64,000 nucleotides of DNA from Acetivibrio straminisolvens JCM 21531 (GTDB lineage Bacteria > Bacillota > Clostridia > Acetivibrionales > Acetivibrionaceae), in the NCBI RefSeq assembly GCF_000521465.1, contig NZ_BAVR01000008.1:1-64000 (forward strand), in the 5' to 3' direction. Positions 35,249 through 44,689 of the stretch are shown one piece after another. A model generated the notes under the pieces. That model had not been told where the DNA came from and ran no database searches. It saw nothing but the letters and a program-made list of their open reading frames with translations. Position numbers and translations under genes: made by a program. The stretch's first letter is position 1; each line of letters opens with the position of its first letter.

Positions 35249-36922
35249 TTAATCCTCCTTCTCTTTGCTGTTTTTTGCATTATAAATATTCAAAGCACCA
35301 AGCACACAATAAGCTCTGAAATCTTCAAAATCTACCTCTTCCAAAATTCCCTCCAGGATGTTCTTTGATACCGCAATCCCGTACCTGAACTGCAGGTTGT
35401 TAAGCTGGTTTATAAAGTCGGTTTTTGTCCTTGACTTTCTCAGTTGATACAAATCTCCTTTAATTTTCTTTAATGCCTGCTTCTCGCTTTCGTTCTCCGC
35501 CTTGGCCATCTCAACTGCCTGAATTACAATCTGTTTTCCCAAATTGACAGCCGTTTCAATTTGCTCCTTGTTCATCTCATCACCCCTTATTATTTGTTCA
35601 TATTCTATTGTGAATTTTAAAATATTGCTCATGGAGATTCTTTGCTCCCTCATAACCATCCTGAAAGCAAATTGCTCAATATGTCTTAAAATACTGCTTT
35701 TTCTTAAAACGTTTCTAAGTATCTTCTCCCTGAAGGCATACTTTTCTTCGTACAGACTGCTAAACAGCTTGCGCGTATTAACTCCGGATTTTTTCATATG
35801 GTGTATCAGCCTGTAAAAATATCCAAGCTCATCATATAAAACAAGGTTCTTAGTCAAAAATGTCTGTCCGCTGTCCACTGCATAAAACACGTTTATTTGA
35901 ACAGGCATTTTACTGAGTTTCTCGATAAATTCAAAGAAGAAGTTGTCCGGAGTATCATCTGAAGTTTCTTCACCTTCAGTGGTCTCTTTCAAAAGCAGGC
36001 TGTATTTTTCCTCCATAAAGGCCCAGAGCAACTCATAAGGTGCACTACATTTTTTTATGAGGCTGTCCTCTTCCTGACCAATATTGGCATAAAAATATTT
36101 GTCGTCCAACATCCTAAGGCTGGATAACGAACCAAACTCCCTCTGCATCTCAATAAGCTTGTCAATGTCCGGTGATGTCACTTGAATAACAAAAGTTGAA
36201 TCATTCTTTCTTATATATGACGCGGACTCAACTGCAAATTTCGATATAAATTCACATTCCCAGCAAAGCTTTGCCGGCTTCTTTCCCTGCGAGTTAAATG
36301 ACTTTGTTGCAGTAGAACTGGCAAACAACAAGAATGACGGAAGACCTACTTCTATCATATAATGAGAATGTTTTCCGCAAACACAGCACACTTCGCTTTT
36401 TTCTTTTTTCTTTTCTTTGGGTAATATGGTCAGCTTCTGATGACAGACAGGTTGCGTTAAAAGAAGTAATTCTTTTTTACCCCACAATTCTGCCTTGTTT
36501 TTTTCTAAAAATTCATCAACCCTCGATTTCAAAGGCTCCGTAATGTCGCTGTATGGAATTCCATCTCTTTTCCAACTACTTCCGCCTGTAAACAAGCTTA
36601 CAACAGGAGTCGGATTTCTTTTAGGCATCAGCGTTATTTCGTCCTTCTCTTTGTCATAGACCACAAGTTCAGGATGTTCTTTCTGCTTTATAGTAGAAAC
36701 ATTCCAGTATCTTTCAGCCAAAATCTCATAACAGGTTTCAAAATAAGCCCGGAGAGTATCCATATCCTTACCCTGAAATGTCAAAGCCTGATTTTAGCTG
36801 TCCACATTCATCTTAACCTCAAATTTCAACAGCCTCTCATCCGGGCTTTTAGAAATTGAGTAAAGCCCTGCAATACCGGCATCGAACCACCAATGCCTCC
36901 TCAACGCTATACTATATTCCAC
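35249..36922 (-). CDS. cas8b: CRISPR-associated large subunit Cas8b (Cst1 type), with in-frame TAA near the N-terminus
   Basis: The open part from 36784 encodes 511 residues with a zinc-finger-like pair CCVCGKHSHYM ... LCWECEFISKF near residues 130-180, as in Cst1. Upstream, in the same frame, a GTG at 36922 behind a GGTGG site starts VEYSIALRRHWWFDAGIAGL, a typical Cst1 N-terminus, running 42 codons to a TAA at 36794-36796. The two parts are in register, so a single substitution (or an error) splits the gene; the TTG at 36782-36784 would be the only restart. The N-terminal region of Cas8 normally helps recognise PAM. Full length would be about 557 residues. Confidence 0.9.
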
Positions 36923-36932
36923 GGCACCACCC

Positions 36933-37654
36933 CTATATTAACTTAAAGCATCCAAAACCTTGGGAATTCTTACCTCCAACCCCTGCATCATAAGCAAGCT
37001 TTATAAGCTCCTGATTTCCTCTTAAAACGAAATCTCCCATCCATCCTTCTATAATAAAGCCATCATAATTGCTTATGACTTTTGTGCATTTATCTGAAGC
37101 AATCTCTATATCAAAGTCCATATCATTTCCGCAATTTTTCTTGTAAAATGCCTTGTACTTTTTAATCAAATTATCCCTTATAATTCTTTTGAAATCGTGA
37201 TTATATGGAGAAAAATAGACTGTTCGTTTATCATCCAAAGTTGAATAAGCTGTGACAGGTGAAAGCATCCTTATTTTTTGAATACTCTTTGGCTCTTCCA
37301 TAATAATATCCATTTTACTTACATAAGCTTTATGACTTGCAATCTCTACATCTCTCTTTAGAAGAGACAATGACAAGTCAATAAAAAATCATCATAGCAA
37401 GAGGAAACGATTAATTCAACAGGTGATTGGTATATAATTTTTTTCCTTTTAGAATCAATTGAAAATTTTCCTTGAAGTCTTGAAAATGTAAACATTTTAT
37501 ATTTACGTTTTTCATAAGAAAATCCTTTGTCATGTATAAACTGTGCCAAATCTTTATCCATGATATTTCTATATATAAATCCCTGGAGAATTTTATTATA
37601 GTTGAACGGCAATTCAAGACTTTTGTCAAAATCAATACTAACTATAAACCTCAT
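36933..37654 (-). pseudogene. cas6: CRISPR repeat endoribonuclease Cas6, frameshifted
   Basis: First gene of the operon, behind AGAGGAG. MRFIVSIDFDKSLELPFNYN is the N-terminal ferredoxin-like strand. Frame runs to SSCYDDFL, then resumes in another frame as IDLSLSLLKRDVEIASHKAY and ends in the glycine-rich loop AGVGGKNSQGFGCFKLI, the Cas6 hallmark. One A/T added at 37380-37383 restores about 240 residues. Cas6 cuts pre-crRNA within the repeat, leaving the ATTGAAAC tag. Confidence 0.93.
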
Positions 37655-37894
37655 TTTTTACTCCTCTAGCTACTGTAAAATAACAAAACAGTTAACAGAA
37701 ATATAATTCTTATTCTATATAATAACATAAAAAATAAAATACTGCAATAATGATGAAAAACAAGCAAAATAATCATAGATATACATAATCATCCTCAATT
37801 TAATATAATGCAATTTAGAATACATTCTGGTATAATATTTTCATCAAAAAGCTGCATGTTAAAGAGCTTCTAAAAAGATTTAAAGGTGAATCAA
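37655..37894. promoter_or_regulatory. Divergent promoter region between cas6 and the MetF-like gene
   Basis: 240 bp, very AT-rich. A plus-strand extended -10 (TGGTATAAT, TATAAT at 37831-37836) lies 58 bp before the MetF-like start, with a poor -35. The cas promoter should lie here on the minus strand, but several TATAAT-like stretches make it ambiguous. Confidence 0.5.
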
Positions 37895-38779
37895 ATGTTA
37901 AAGCAAAAGATTATAAACAGGGAGTCGGGTATTATTACTTACGGTATAACCCCTCCTAAGAAAAACAACACAGAGGAAAAAATAAAAGAAATATCCCAAA
38001 AACATATTGAACGAATAAAAGGTCTAGATATAGACGGTTTGGTCATATATGACCTTCAGGACGAAAAAGACCGCATTGCTGAGGACAGGCCGTTTCCCTT
38101 TATGGAAACCGTTGATCCCCAAACTTACAGTGAAAACTATCTAAACGCTTTAAAAATACCCAAAATCATTTACAGAAGCGTTGGCAAGTATACTCCGGAT
38201 GAGTTTATCCATTTGATACGCCCGGTACCCGGGCAAGACGCCTTTTCTGTCTTCGTGGGTGCGGCTTCAAGAAATCAGTCCGTGCTGCTAAAATTGTCCG
38301 ACGCTTATAAAATAAGCCAAGACACAAATCCCGACCTTGTCTTAGGCGGTGTTGCCATACCCGAAAGGCATATGAAAAATACCGACGAACACTTAAGAAT
38401 CATCGGAAAAATTAATAAAGGCTGCAAATATTTTATTACTCAAGCGGTATATAATGTTGAGGCTGCAAAGGATTTTCTGTCCGATTATTACTACTACTCA
38501 AAAAACAACAACCTGGCAATGGTTCCGATTATATTTACCCTTACACCTTGCGGCTCAACAAAAACATTGGAATTCATGAAGTGGCTGGGAATCAGTATAC
38601 CCAGGTGGCTGGAAAATGACCTGATGAATTCCGAGGATATACTGAACAAATCCGTATCCCTTTCAAAGTCCATATTTAATGAATTGATGGAATTTTGCCT
38701 TGAAAAAGGTATTCCTGTAGGTTGCAATATTGAAAGCGTGTCGGTTCGTAAAGTCGAAATAGAAGCTCAATTGATTTGA
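37895..38779 (+). CDS. MetF-like methylenetetrahydrofolate reductase family protein
   Basis: 294 residues from the ATG at 37895 behind AAGGTG; a GTG at 37886 overlaps that site. ITYGITPPKKN near the N-terminus and GLDIDGLVIYDLQDEKDRIA follow the first strands of the MetF TIM barrel (E/T-x-x-P-P and the folate loop). Later blocks are LVLGGVAIPERHMKN and GCKYFITQAVYNVEAAKDFL (Q-x-x-Y/F). It is divergent enough that the substrate may differ from methylene-THF. No other folate gene is near. Confidence 0.8.
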   Translation: MLKQKIINRESGIITYGITPPKKNNTEEKIKEISQKHIERIKGLDIDGLVIYDLQDEKDRIAEDRPFPFMETVDPQTYSENYLNALKIPKIIYRSVGKYTPDEFIHLIRPVPGQDAFSVFVGAASRNQSVLLKLSDAYKISQDTNPDLVLGGVAIPERHMKNTDEHLRIIGKINKGCKYFITQAVYNVEAAKDFLSDYYYYSKNNNLAMVPIIFTLTPCGSTKTLEFMKWLGISIPRWLENDLMNSEDILNKSVSLSKSIFNELMEFCLEKGIPVGCNIESVSVRKVEIEAQLI

Positions 38780-38842
38780 CAAAGGATATAAAATACATGA
38801 TGAAGGGAATATAGATTTTCCATATTCCCTTCAAAACCTTTC

Positions 38843-39670
38843 TTATCTTACAGCCAAAAAGTAAAGAACAACAATCAATCCCAGTATAATTCTGTAGTAG
38901 CCGAAGGCTTTAAAATCATTCCTCTTGATATATCCCATAAGAAACTTGATAGCGAAAATCGAGATAGCAAAGGCAACAATCATGCCCGTAAAGAGTATAA
39001 TTAATTCAAGTTGCGAAAAAGCAAATCCAAACTTCACCAATTTTAATAGGCTTGCCCCAAACATAACCGGTATTGCCAGGTAGAAGGAAAACTCCGCAGC
39101 AATTTCTCTCGAGCAGCCAATCATTATTGCTCCCAAAATTGTCGCACCGGAGCGGGATGTTCCCGGAATAAGAGCAAGAACCTGAAATACTCCGATTAAC
39201 AGGACAGCTTTATAACCAAGTTCATCAAAAGTGCTAATTAGAGAAATCTTTGACTTGTTTCTGTTCTCCATAATGATAAATAAAATACCATATACGATCA
39301 AGGTTATAGCAACTGTTGTGTAGTTATAAAACAATGAATCAATTTTATCATCAAAAGGTATACCTATCAATGCCGCCGGCAAAGTGGCAGCCAGCACCTT
39401 AATCCACAAGGAAAAAGTATCTTTCTTTATTTGTACCCCGTCTTTGAAAGAAAAAGGAAAAAGCTTATTCCAGTATAAAACGACCACCGCCATAATGGCT
39501 CCAAGCTGTATGACAACCCTGAACATTTCCATAAATTCATCGGACATATTCATCTTTATAAGCTCTTCTACCAAAATCATATGCCCCGTACTGCTTATGG
39601 GCAGCCACTCTGTAATTCCCTCGATAATACCTAAAATTATGACCTTAATTAATCCCACACCTAATTCCAC
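38843..39670 (-). CDS. uppP: Undecaprenyl-diphosphatase UppP (BacA)
   Basis: About 275 residues from a GTG at 39670 with GGGGAG upstream; a TTG at 39691 is the alternative. Both catalytic motifs are present: [17 protein letters not shown] near the N-terminus and [16 protein letters not shown] in the second half, in a protein of eight or so membrane helices. It recycles the undecaprenyl pyrophosphate carrier for cell-wall synthesis and gives some bacitracin tolerance. Convergent with the MetF-like gene. Confidence 0.95.
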   Translation of the reverse strand: MELGVGLIKVIILGIIEGITEWLPISSTGHMILVEELIKMNMSDEFMEMFRVVIQLGAIMAVVVLYWNKLFPFSFKDGVQIKKDTFSLWIKVLAATLPAALIGIPFDDKIDSLFYNYTTVAITLIVYGILFIIMENRNKSKISLISTFDELGYKAVLLIGVFQVLALIPGTSRSGATILGAIMIGCSREIAAEFSFYLAIPVMFGASLLKLVKFGFAFSQLELIILFTGMIVAFAISIFAIKFLMGYIKRNDFKAFGYYRIILGLIVVLYFLAVR

Positions 39671-39800
39671 GCTGCTGCATCTCCCCTGCAAAAGTATTTT
39701 TATATCAATTCAGTATACAGTATGTCTGTTTTATAAGTATACCATATATACCAAGTTTATGACTATAACATTTTTGTAAGGTAAAACTTCATTCAAAAAA

Positions 39801-41210
39801 TCAAGAACATGCTTTCATTTTCGCTATCTCTGAGTTTCTAGCCTTAATATACTTCCACTTGCCTGAAACAAACCTGAAATACACAATAGCGGCCCTTGTA
39901 TATTGATCAAGCACCAAAGCTGCCCATGCTCCTACCAGCCCCCAATGAAAAACATTTACAAAAACATAGGCAACCAGCACACGGAAAATCCATATACCGA
40001 AAGCAGACGAATACAATGGAAACATAGTATCCCCTGCTCCCCTGAGCACACCTGCAAGAGAAAGCTGTGTCGATTGCCCGGGTTGGGCAAGAGCCATTAT
40101 TTTAAGTATAACACTGGCCATCGCAGCTACTTCCAGGTCTTCGGTATATAGACATGCCAAGGGATACGAAAACAAAATAAACATTACTCCCATAAAGCAG
40201 GCAACAGCAATAGCCATATGATGTATGATATCGGCATACCTTTGAGCCCTCTCCTCATCATTTGCGCCAAGACTTTGCCCCACCAAAGTCGTACCGGCAA
40301 CACCGAAAGCCATGCTGGGTGAAAAAGTAAGCCCGCAAATACTAAGACCTATCTGATGAGCAGCAAATGTCATAGTTCCCAAGCTTGAGACTGTACGTGC
40401 AAACATCATAAGCCCGCCCTGAATCACAAATTGCTCCAGTGCCGACGGCAAACCAATTGAGAAAACTTCCCCGGCAATATCAAAGTTTATTCGATAGCTG
40501 CCCCTAACCTTAAGCGATATAACAGACCTTTTTGAAAAAAATACTATATAAAGACCAACTACACAGGCTATAAATCTTGATACGGAAGTGGAAATCGCAG
40601 CTCCTGCCACGCCCAATTTAGGTAAGCCAAACTTTCCGAATATAAGCAAATAGTTTCCCAGGACATTGAAAAGATTACTGCCCACATTGTACATCATAGG
40701 AAGCGTTGTTTCTCCAGCTCCCCTTAGGGCAGCAGTAATTCCCATGCTAACTGCCTGGAAAACCAGTCCGGCAGATACTATTTGAAAGTATGCGGTAGCA
40801 TCCTTAATTGTATCCGCCTCTGCGCCCATAAAGACTACAATTTTATGGGCCAGAGCAACTCCTACCACACTTACAATAATTCCCATAACAAAGTTTAGGA
40901 CAATAGTTTGCCTGGCAATTGTCTTCGCCTTTTCAGTATTGCCGGCACCAATGTTCCATGCCACAATGGTGGTTGTACCCACGTTAACAGCAGAAAACAC
41001 CGCCAACAGAACCATAAAAGGCTGAGTAGTAAGTCCAACAGCCGATATCGCTGCCGAGCTGAGCCGCCCTACCATAATCATGTCAATCATGCTAAACAAA
41101 GTAGACATAACCAATTCTATAAATGCAGGCCACGTGAGGAACATTACTTCTCGTCTCATCTGCTTGGAATAAGTTTGAGATTGTTTTTGTTGGCGTAAAA
41201 ATCGAAGCAA
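39801..41210 (-). CDS. MATE family efflux transporter
   Basis: 469 residues, 12 membrane helices in two homologous halves. Family segments include EVMFLTWPAFIELVMSTLFS, IDMIMVGRLSSAAISAVGL, GLPSALEQFVIQGGLMMF and GVAGTTLVGQSLGANDEERA. A TTG start at 41210 follows AAGGGAA. MATE proteins export cationic drugs using H+ or Na+ gradients; no link to either biosynthetic cluster is evident. Confidence 0.94.
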   Translation of the reverse strand: MLRFLRQQKQSQTYSKQMRREVMFLTWPAFIELVMSTLFSMIDMIMVGRLSSAAISAVGLTTQPFMVLLAVFSAVNVGTTTIVAWNIGAGNTEKAKTIARQTIVLNFVMGIIVSVVGVALAHKIVVFMGAEADTIKDATAYFQIVSAGLVFQAVSMGITAALRGAGETTLPMMYNVGSNLFNVLGNYLLIFGKFGLPKLGVAGAAISTSVSRFIACVVGLYIVFFSKRSVISLKVRGSYRINFDIAGEVFSIGLPSALEQFVIQGGLMMFARTVSSLGTMTFAAHQIGLSICGLTFSPSMAFGVAGTTLVGQSLGANDEERAQRYADIIHHMAIAVACFMGVMFILFSYPLACLYTEDLEVAAMASVILKIMALAQPGQSTQLSLAGVLRGAGDTMFPLYSSAFGIWIFRVLVAYVFVNVFHWGLVGAWAALVLDQYTRAAIVYFRFVSGKWKYIKARNSEIAKMKACS

Positions 41211-41430
41211 CCAAATTCCCTTCCTTCTTATATGTAACGTTTACTATTATACTCTTCACGTCAACAAACTTCAAATATATATTTTCCCTATAAAATAGTT
41301 CTGCAAAATTTCCGAAAAATAAATCGATACGCAATACTATACTTATTATACTTTTGGCTGTTCTTTTAAAGCGTCAGGAAGATATTACATACAAATGAGG
41401 CTATTGTAATAGAATCGCAGATGGGCTTTT

Positions 41431-41459
41431 GGGACAGGATTTCGAGGTAAAATTATAAT
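41431..41459 (+). promoter_or_regulatory. Predicted promoter of hemerythrin-cheX
   Basis: TATAAT at 41454-41459 with GGGACA (four of six matching TTGACA) 17 bp upstream at 41431-41436. It is 20 bp before the hemerythrin start. Confidence 0.5.
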
Positions 41460-41479
41460 ACAGAAAGCGAGGGATTAAT

Positions 41480-41899
41480 ATGATGTGGAAAGAGAAGTAC
41501 AAAATCGGTGTAGATTTAATTGATGAGCAGCATGAAGAACTCTTTAGACGTGTCTCTGATTTTACCAGGATTATTCGAAGCGAAGAAGATTGGAATGCCA
41601 GAATCGACAAAGTAAAGGAAACAATGGCCTTTATGAAAGACTATGTAATCGTTCATTTCAAGGAAGAAGAAGATTATCAGGCCAAGATAAATTATCCTGA
41701 GCTTGAAGCTCACAAAAAGGCTCATGCCACTTTCAAAGAAGGTATTGACAATTATGTGAAGATTTTTGAGGAAGAAGGCTTTAATGAAAACAGGATACAG
41801 GAATTCGGCGGTAAGCTTATGACCTGGCTCATCATGCATGTCGGCAATATGGATCAGAAGATTGGTGAATATGTTAAAAGCAAAGGAGGACAAATATAA
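41480..41899 (+). CDS. Bacteriohemerythrin
   Basis: 139 residues. All di-iron ligand motifs are present: DEQHEELFRR near residue 15, HFKEEEDY near 60, HKKAHATF near 80 and HVGNMDQKIGEY near 115. It binds O2 reversibly; in anaerobes such proteins serve oxygen sensing, scavenging or delivery. The stop overlaps the start of the CheX gene (TAATG), so the two are coupled, which hints at an aerotaxis-related role (inference). Confidence 0.95.
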   Translation: MMWKEKYKIGVDLIDEQHEELFRRVSDFTRIIRSEEDWNARIDKVKETMAFMKDYVIVHFKEEEDYQAKINYPELEAHKKAHATFKEGIDNYVKIFEEEGFNENRIQEFGGKLMTWLIMHVGNMDQKIGEYVKSKGGQI

Positions 41900-42363
41900 T
41901 GAAAGCGGAATATGTAAACTCCTTTTACAAAGCAGCAAAAGAAGTACTTCAGTTAATGGTTGATATAGAGCCTCAAAGAGGAGACTTGAAATTGATAGAA
42001 GATTTATCCAACGACAAAGATGCCAATGTTGAACTTGGAGTTATAGGAGATTTAAAAGGAAAAATCCTCTTTAGCTTTCCGAAAAATATGACTCTCGAAA
42101 TGGTTAAAATATTGTCCGGCATGGAAATGGATAAAATTGATAACTTCGCATCTTCAGCCCTGGGAGAAATGGCAAATATCATCGGCGGAAACGCGTTAAC
42201 TCTTTTGGCACAGCACAACTACACCTGTGATATTGTCCCTCCGCAAATTTATGTAGGTGAATACAAACCATATTCTATTGACAACGATAAGGCTTTGCTG
42301 CTGCCTTTGTCAACTCCTATCGGTGAATTTGACATCGTCATTTTTTTAAAGGAAAATAAATAG
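41899..42363 (+). CDS. CheX-like CheY-P phosphatase domain protein
   Basis: 154 residues. It has the CheC/CheX pattern: LGVIGDLKGKILFSFPKNMT, then SSALGEMANIIGGNALTLLA (the catalytic E...N pair in E-M-A-N-I-x-G-N), and an acidic C-terminal strand. CheX dephosphorylates CheY-P. No CheY or other chemotaxis kinase gene is adjacent. Translationally coupled to the hemerythrin gene and followed by a strong terminator. Confidence 0.9.
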   Translation: MKAEYVNSFYKAAKEVLQLMVDIEPQRGDLKLIEDLSNDKDANVELGVIGDLKGKILFSFPKNMTLEMVKILSGMEMDKIDNFASSALGEMANIIGGNALTLLAQHNYTCDIVPPQIYVGEYKPYSIDNDKALLLPLSTPIGEFDIVIFLKENK

Positions 42364-42370
42364 AACTTAG

Positions 42371-42421
42371 AAGGTTCTATAGCAGTAACCATTTGAAATA
42401 TACTGCTATAGAACCTTTTTT
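42371..42421 (+). terminator. Strong rho-independent terminator after cheX
   Basis: A perfect 17-bp stem AAGGTTCTATAGCAGTA (42371-42387) / TACTGCTATAGAACCTT (42401-42417) followed by T6. It begins 8 bp after the stop. Confidence 0.93.
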
Positions 42422-42484
42422 CATCAATCTTCTTCACTACTTAAAATACAGTCCGAATTAGTGTCAATGTTCATATTATCGTTT

Positions 42485-42736
42485 CTATTCGGTTTTCTTT
42501 TTCTTATTGATTAAAGCCACGATATTGTTTACAGTGCTAAAGTTTTTTATGTCCAGCTCATCATTGTCAACTTCAATGTCAAATTTTTGTTCCACAAAGT
42601 TTACTAATTTCATTGCAAAAAGTGAATTTACAAATCTCAATTCAAAGTAGTTGTCATCATCTGTAAAGCTGACATTGTCATCATCAATAGATAAATTCTC
42701 CATAATAAAATTTCTTACTTCATTTCTATAATCCAT
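42485..42736 (-). CDS. Acyl carrier protein, partner of FkbH
   Basis: 83 residues, acidic and helical. The phosphopantetheine site is probably the Ser in FELRFVNSLFAMKLVNFVEQ, matching discrete ACPs that carry glyceryl groups; the usual D-S-L reads N-S-L here. The gene is 12 bp after the FkbH-like gene and ends the cluster. It is the likely carrier on which FkbH builds glyceryl-ACP (inferred from the pairing known in methoxymalonyl/hydroxymalonyl pathways). Confidence 0.88.
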   Translation of the reverse strand: MDYRNEVRNFIMENLSIDDDNVSFTDDDNYFELRFVNSLFAMKLVNFVEQKFDIEVDNDELDIKNFSTVNNIVALINKKKKTE

Positions 42737-42748
42737 ACTTCCCTCTCC

Positions 42749-43792
42749 CTACCATTTAACATTTGTAGATATTTCAATATAGTCAGGAAAATCCTGAATA
42801 TTTTCCAGATCGTGTTCTAATACATAGTTTCCGTTTCCGTCTGAGGACTTTTCTTTAAATCCCGCAAAACGAAAACATATTTGCATCATCCTGTTGCGTC
42901 CTGTATCTCTAAAATCGGCAAGAAGACGCTTATTGTTCCTTTTTGCTTCTTTCATTATATAATTAAGCAGAACAGTGCCTACTCCCCTTGATACAACCCG
43001 ACAGGACATTAACATCATTTCCAATCTCCAGTAATCTTCGCTCATGTTTATTAAGGCCAAGCCTATCTTTCCGTAGCTTCCGAATTTGTCTTCCAATTCG
43101 CAGATAAGCAATTTATAATTTTCCGATTGTCTAAGCTCATTTAATTCATCATAACTGAATGTTTTACCTGTAGCATTCAACTGATTGGTCCTTACGGTAA
43201 GCTCCTCGGCCCGCCTCAAATCTTCCTCCTGAGTATCGCTGATAGAAAATTTCATATTCAGTGAAGCCAAAAACTTTTCCGAAGGTCCGCTAAACTCCTC
43301 TTCTGCTTGTTTTCGTTTATAATCGTCCTGGTACATCTTTCGTCTGCGTGCAGAATCAACCGTAATAAATCTGGGATTTAGGCGCGGATCGCTCAGTAAT
43401 GTCTGATACTCATTTGCATTTAAGCAATTAACGGATTCGTGAGCATTCTTAACCTCTGCCAATTCAAATTCCTGGTCGTCAACAAAAAGTATCGTATCCA
43501 TTCCGATATTGATATTCTTCTGTATCCGCTCCAAAGAAATTGATTTTGCATCCCAATGTATTTCAGGATAAAGGAAGTAATCATCGAGACCAAACTCTTT
43601 AAGCTTTGACATTGCCAAATCATATTCATTTTTACTTGCAATGGAATGAAGAATTCCTCGGCTGTCCAGCGTCTCAATAATTTCTTTGATCCCCGGTTTT
43701 AACTGCACATCATCAGACTCAAGCAATATTCCGTCCCATATGGTATTATCCAAATCCCACACAACACATTTTATCTCTTTTTTCTCTCCCAT
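42749..43792 (-). CDS. FkbH-like HAD-superfamily glyceryl-ACP synthase
   Basis: 347 residues. The HAD nucleophile motif is VVWDLDNTIWDGIL near the N-terminus, with ILFVDDQEFELAEV as the later acidic motif. The C-terminal GNAT-like domain has ELTVRTNQLNATGKTFS and SYGKIGLALI. Family knowledge: FkbH takes 1,3-bisphosphoglycerate and loads a glyceryl group onto an ACP. With the dehydrogenases at 43807 and 46977 it should give hydroxymalonyl-ACP. RBS GGGGGAGGAG. Confidence 0.93.
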   Translation of the reverse strand: MGEKKEIKCVVWDLDNTIWDGILLESDDVQLKPGIKEIIETLDSRGILHSIASKNEYDLAMSKLKEFGLDDYFLYPEIHWDAKSISLERIQKNINIGMDTILFVDDQEFELAEVKNAHESVNCLNANEYQTLLSDPRLNPRFITVDSARRRKMYQDDYKRKQAEEEFSGPSEKFLASLNMKFSISDTQEEDLRRAEELTVRTNQLNATGKTFSYDELNELRQSENYKLLICELEDKFGSYGKIGLALINMSEDYWRLEMMLMSCRVVSRGVGTVLLNYIMKEAKRNNKRLLADFRDTGRNRMMQICFRFAGFKEKSSDGNGNYVLEHDLENIQDFPDYIEISTNVKW

Positions 43793-43806
43793 AACTCCTC
43801 CCCCCT

Positions 43807-44658
43807 TTAATATTTGTAAAAGCCTTTGCCGCTTTTTCTACCTAAGTGACCTGCATCCACCATCTTTTTGAGCAGAGGGCAGCATCTGTATTTCGGATCC
43901 TGATAGCTTTCATATAAGACCTCTAAGGAATTTACTACAGTATCCAATCCTATCAAATCCGCTGTTTCCAATGGCCCCATTTTGTGGTTGAAACCCAGTT
44001 TGATAATGTTGTCCACCTGCTCCGGCGTTGCAATTCCATCTTGCACAATAAAGGCTGCCTCATTCATAAACAGATGTGAAATACGGTTAGAGACAAAACC
44101 CGGCAAATCTCCAATGACAATAGGCTTCTTTCCAAGACTTTTCAGAAACGAAACAATCTCTTCTTCCGTTTCTTTTGATGTATGATATCCCTTTATAACC
44201 TCTACCATTTCCTTTAAAGGAACAGGATTCATTAAATGCGTACCGATTACCCTTTGAGGATCCGGCAAATACGAAGCCAATTTGGTAATCGAAATACAAC
44301 TGGTATTTAGAGCAAAGAAAGCATCTTTATTGCATACTTCTCCCAAACGCTTATACTCGGCAATCTTCTTTTCCATGTCTTCAGTAATATTTTCTATAAT
44401 AATATCAGCTGCTTCAACACCATTATAGTCTTCTTGAAACGATATGTTCTGAAGAATCGTATCCAAACTTACAGAAGAATATTCTTTATTCATCATGCAT
44501 GCAGAACGGTATTCATTTCTTATATTTTTCCTGGCTTTTTCCAAAATTTCAGTTGAAATATCCTTGAGGATAACCCGGTATCCGTATCTTGCTATATGCA
44601 ATGCTGTAGCACTGCCCATAACTCCGGCGCCAATTATGGCAATTGTTTTATTTTGCAT
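43807..44658 (-). CDS. 3-hydroxyacyl-CoA dehydrogenase family protein (FkbK/ZmaG-like)
   Basis: About 283 residues from the ATG at 44658, which has GGGGGG 7 nt upstream; a longer frame overlaps the aminotransferase gene. It begins with the NAD-binding loop IAIIGAGVMGSATALHIARY and has the family blocks NTSCISITKLASYLPDPQRV, GTHLMNPVPLKEMVEVIKG, GDLPGFVSNRISHLFMNEA and FNHKMGPLETADLIGLD. In extender-unit pathways this enzyme oxidises glyceryl-ACP at C3. Assignment to that step is by cluster context. Confidence 0.92.
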   Translation of the reverse strand: MQNKTIAIIGAGVMGSATALHIARYGYRVILKDISTEILEKARKNIRNEYRSACMMNKEYSSVSLDTILQNISFQEDYNGVEAADIIIENITEDMEKKIAEYKRLGEVCNKDAFFALNTSCISITKLASYLPDPQRVIGTHLMNPVPLKEMVEVIKGYHTSKETEEEIVSFLKSLGKKPIVIGDLPGFVSNRISHLFMNEAAFIVQDGIATPEQVDNIIKLGFNHKMGPLETADLIGLDTVVNSLEVLYESYQDPKYRCCPLLKKMVDAGHLGRKSGKGFYKY

Positions 44659-44689
44659 TTTTTTACCCCCCATCCGATAGATTTCTTTT

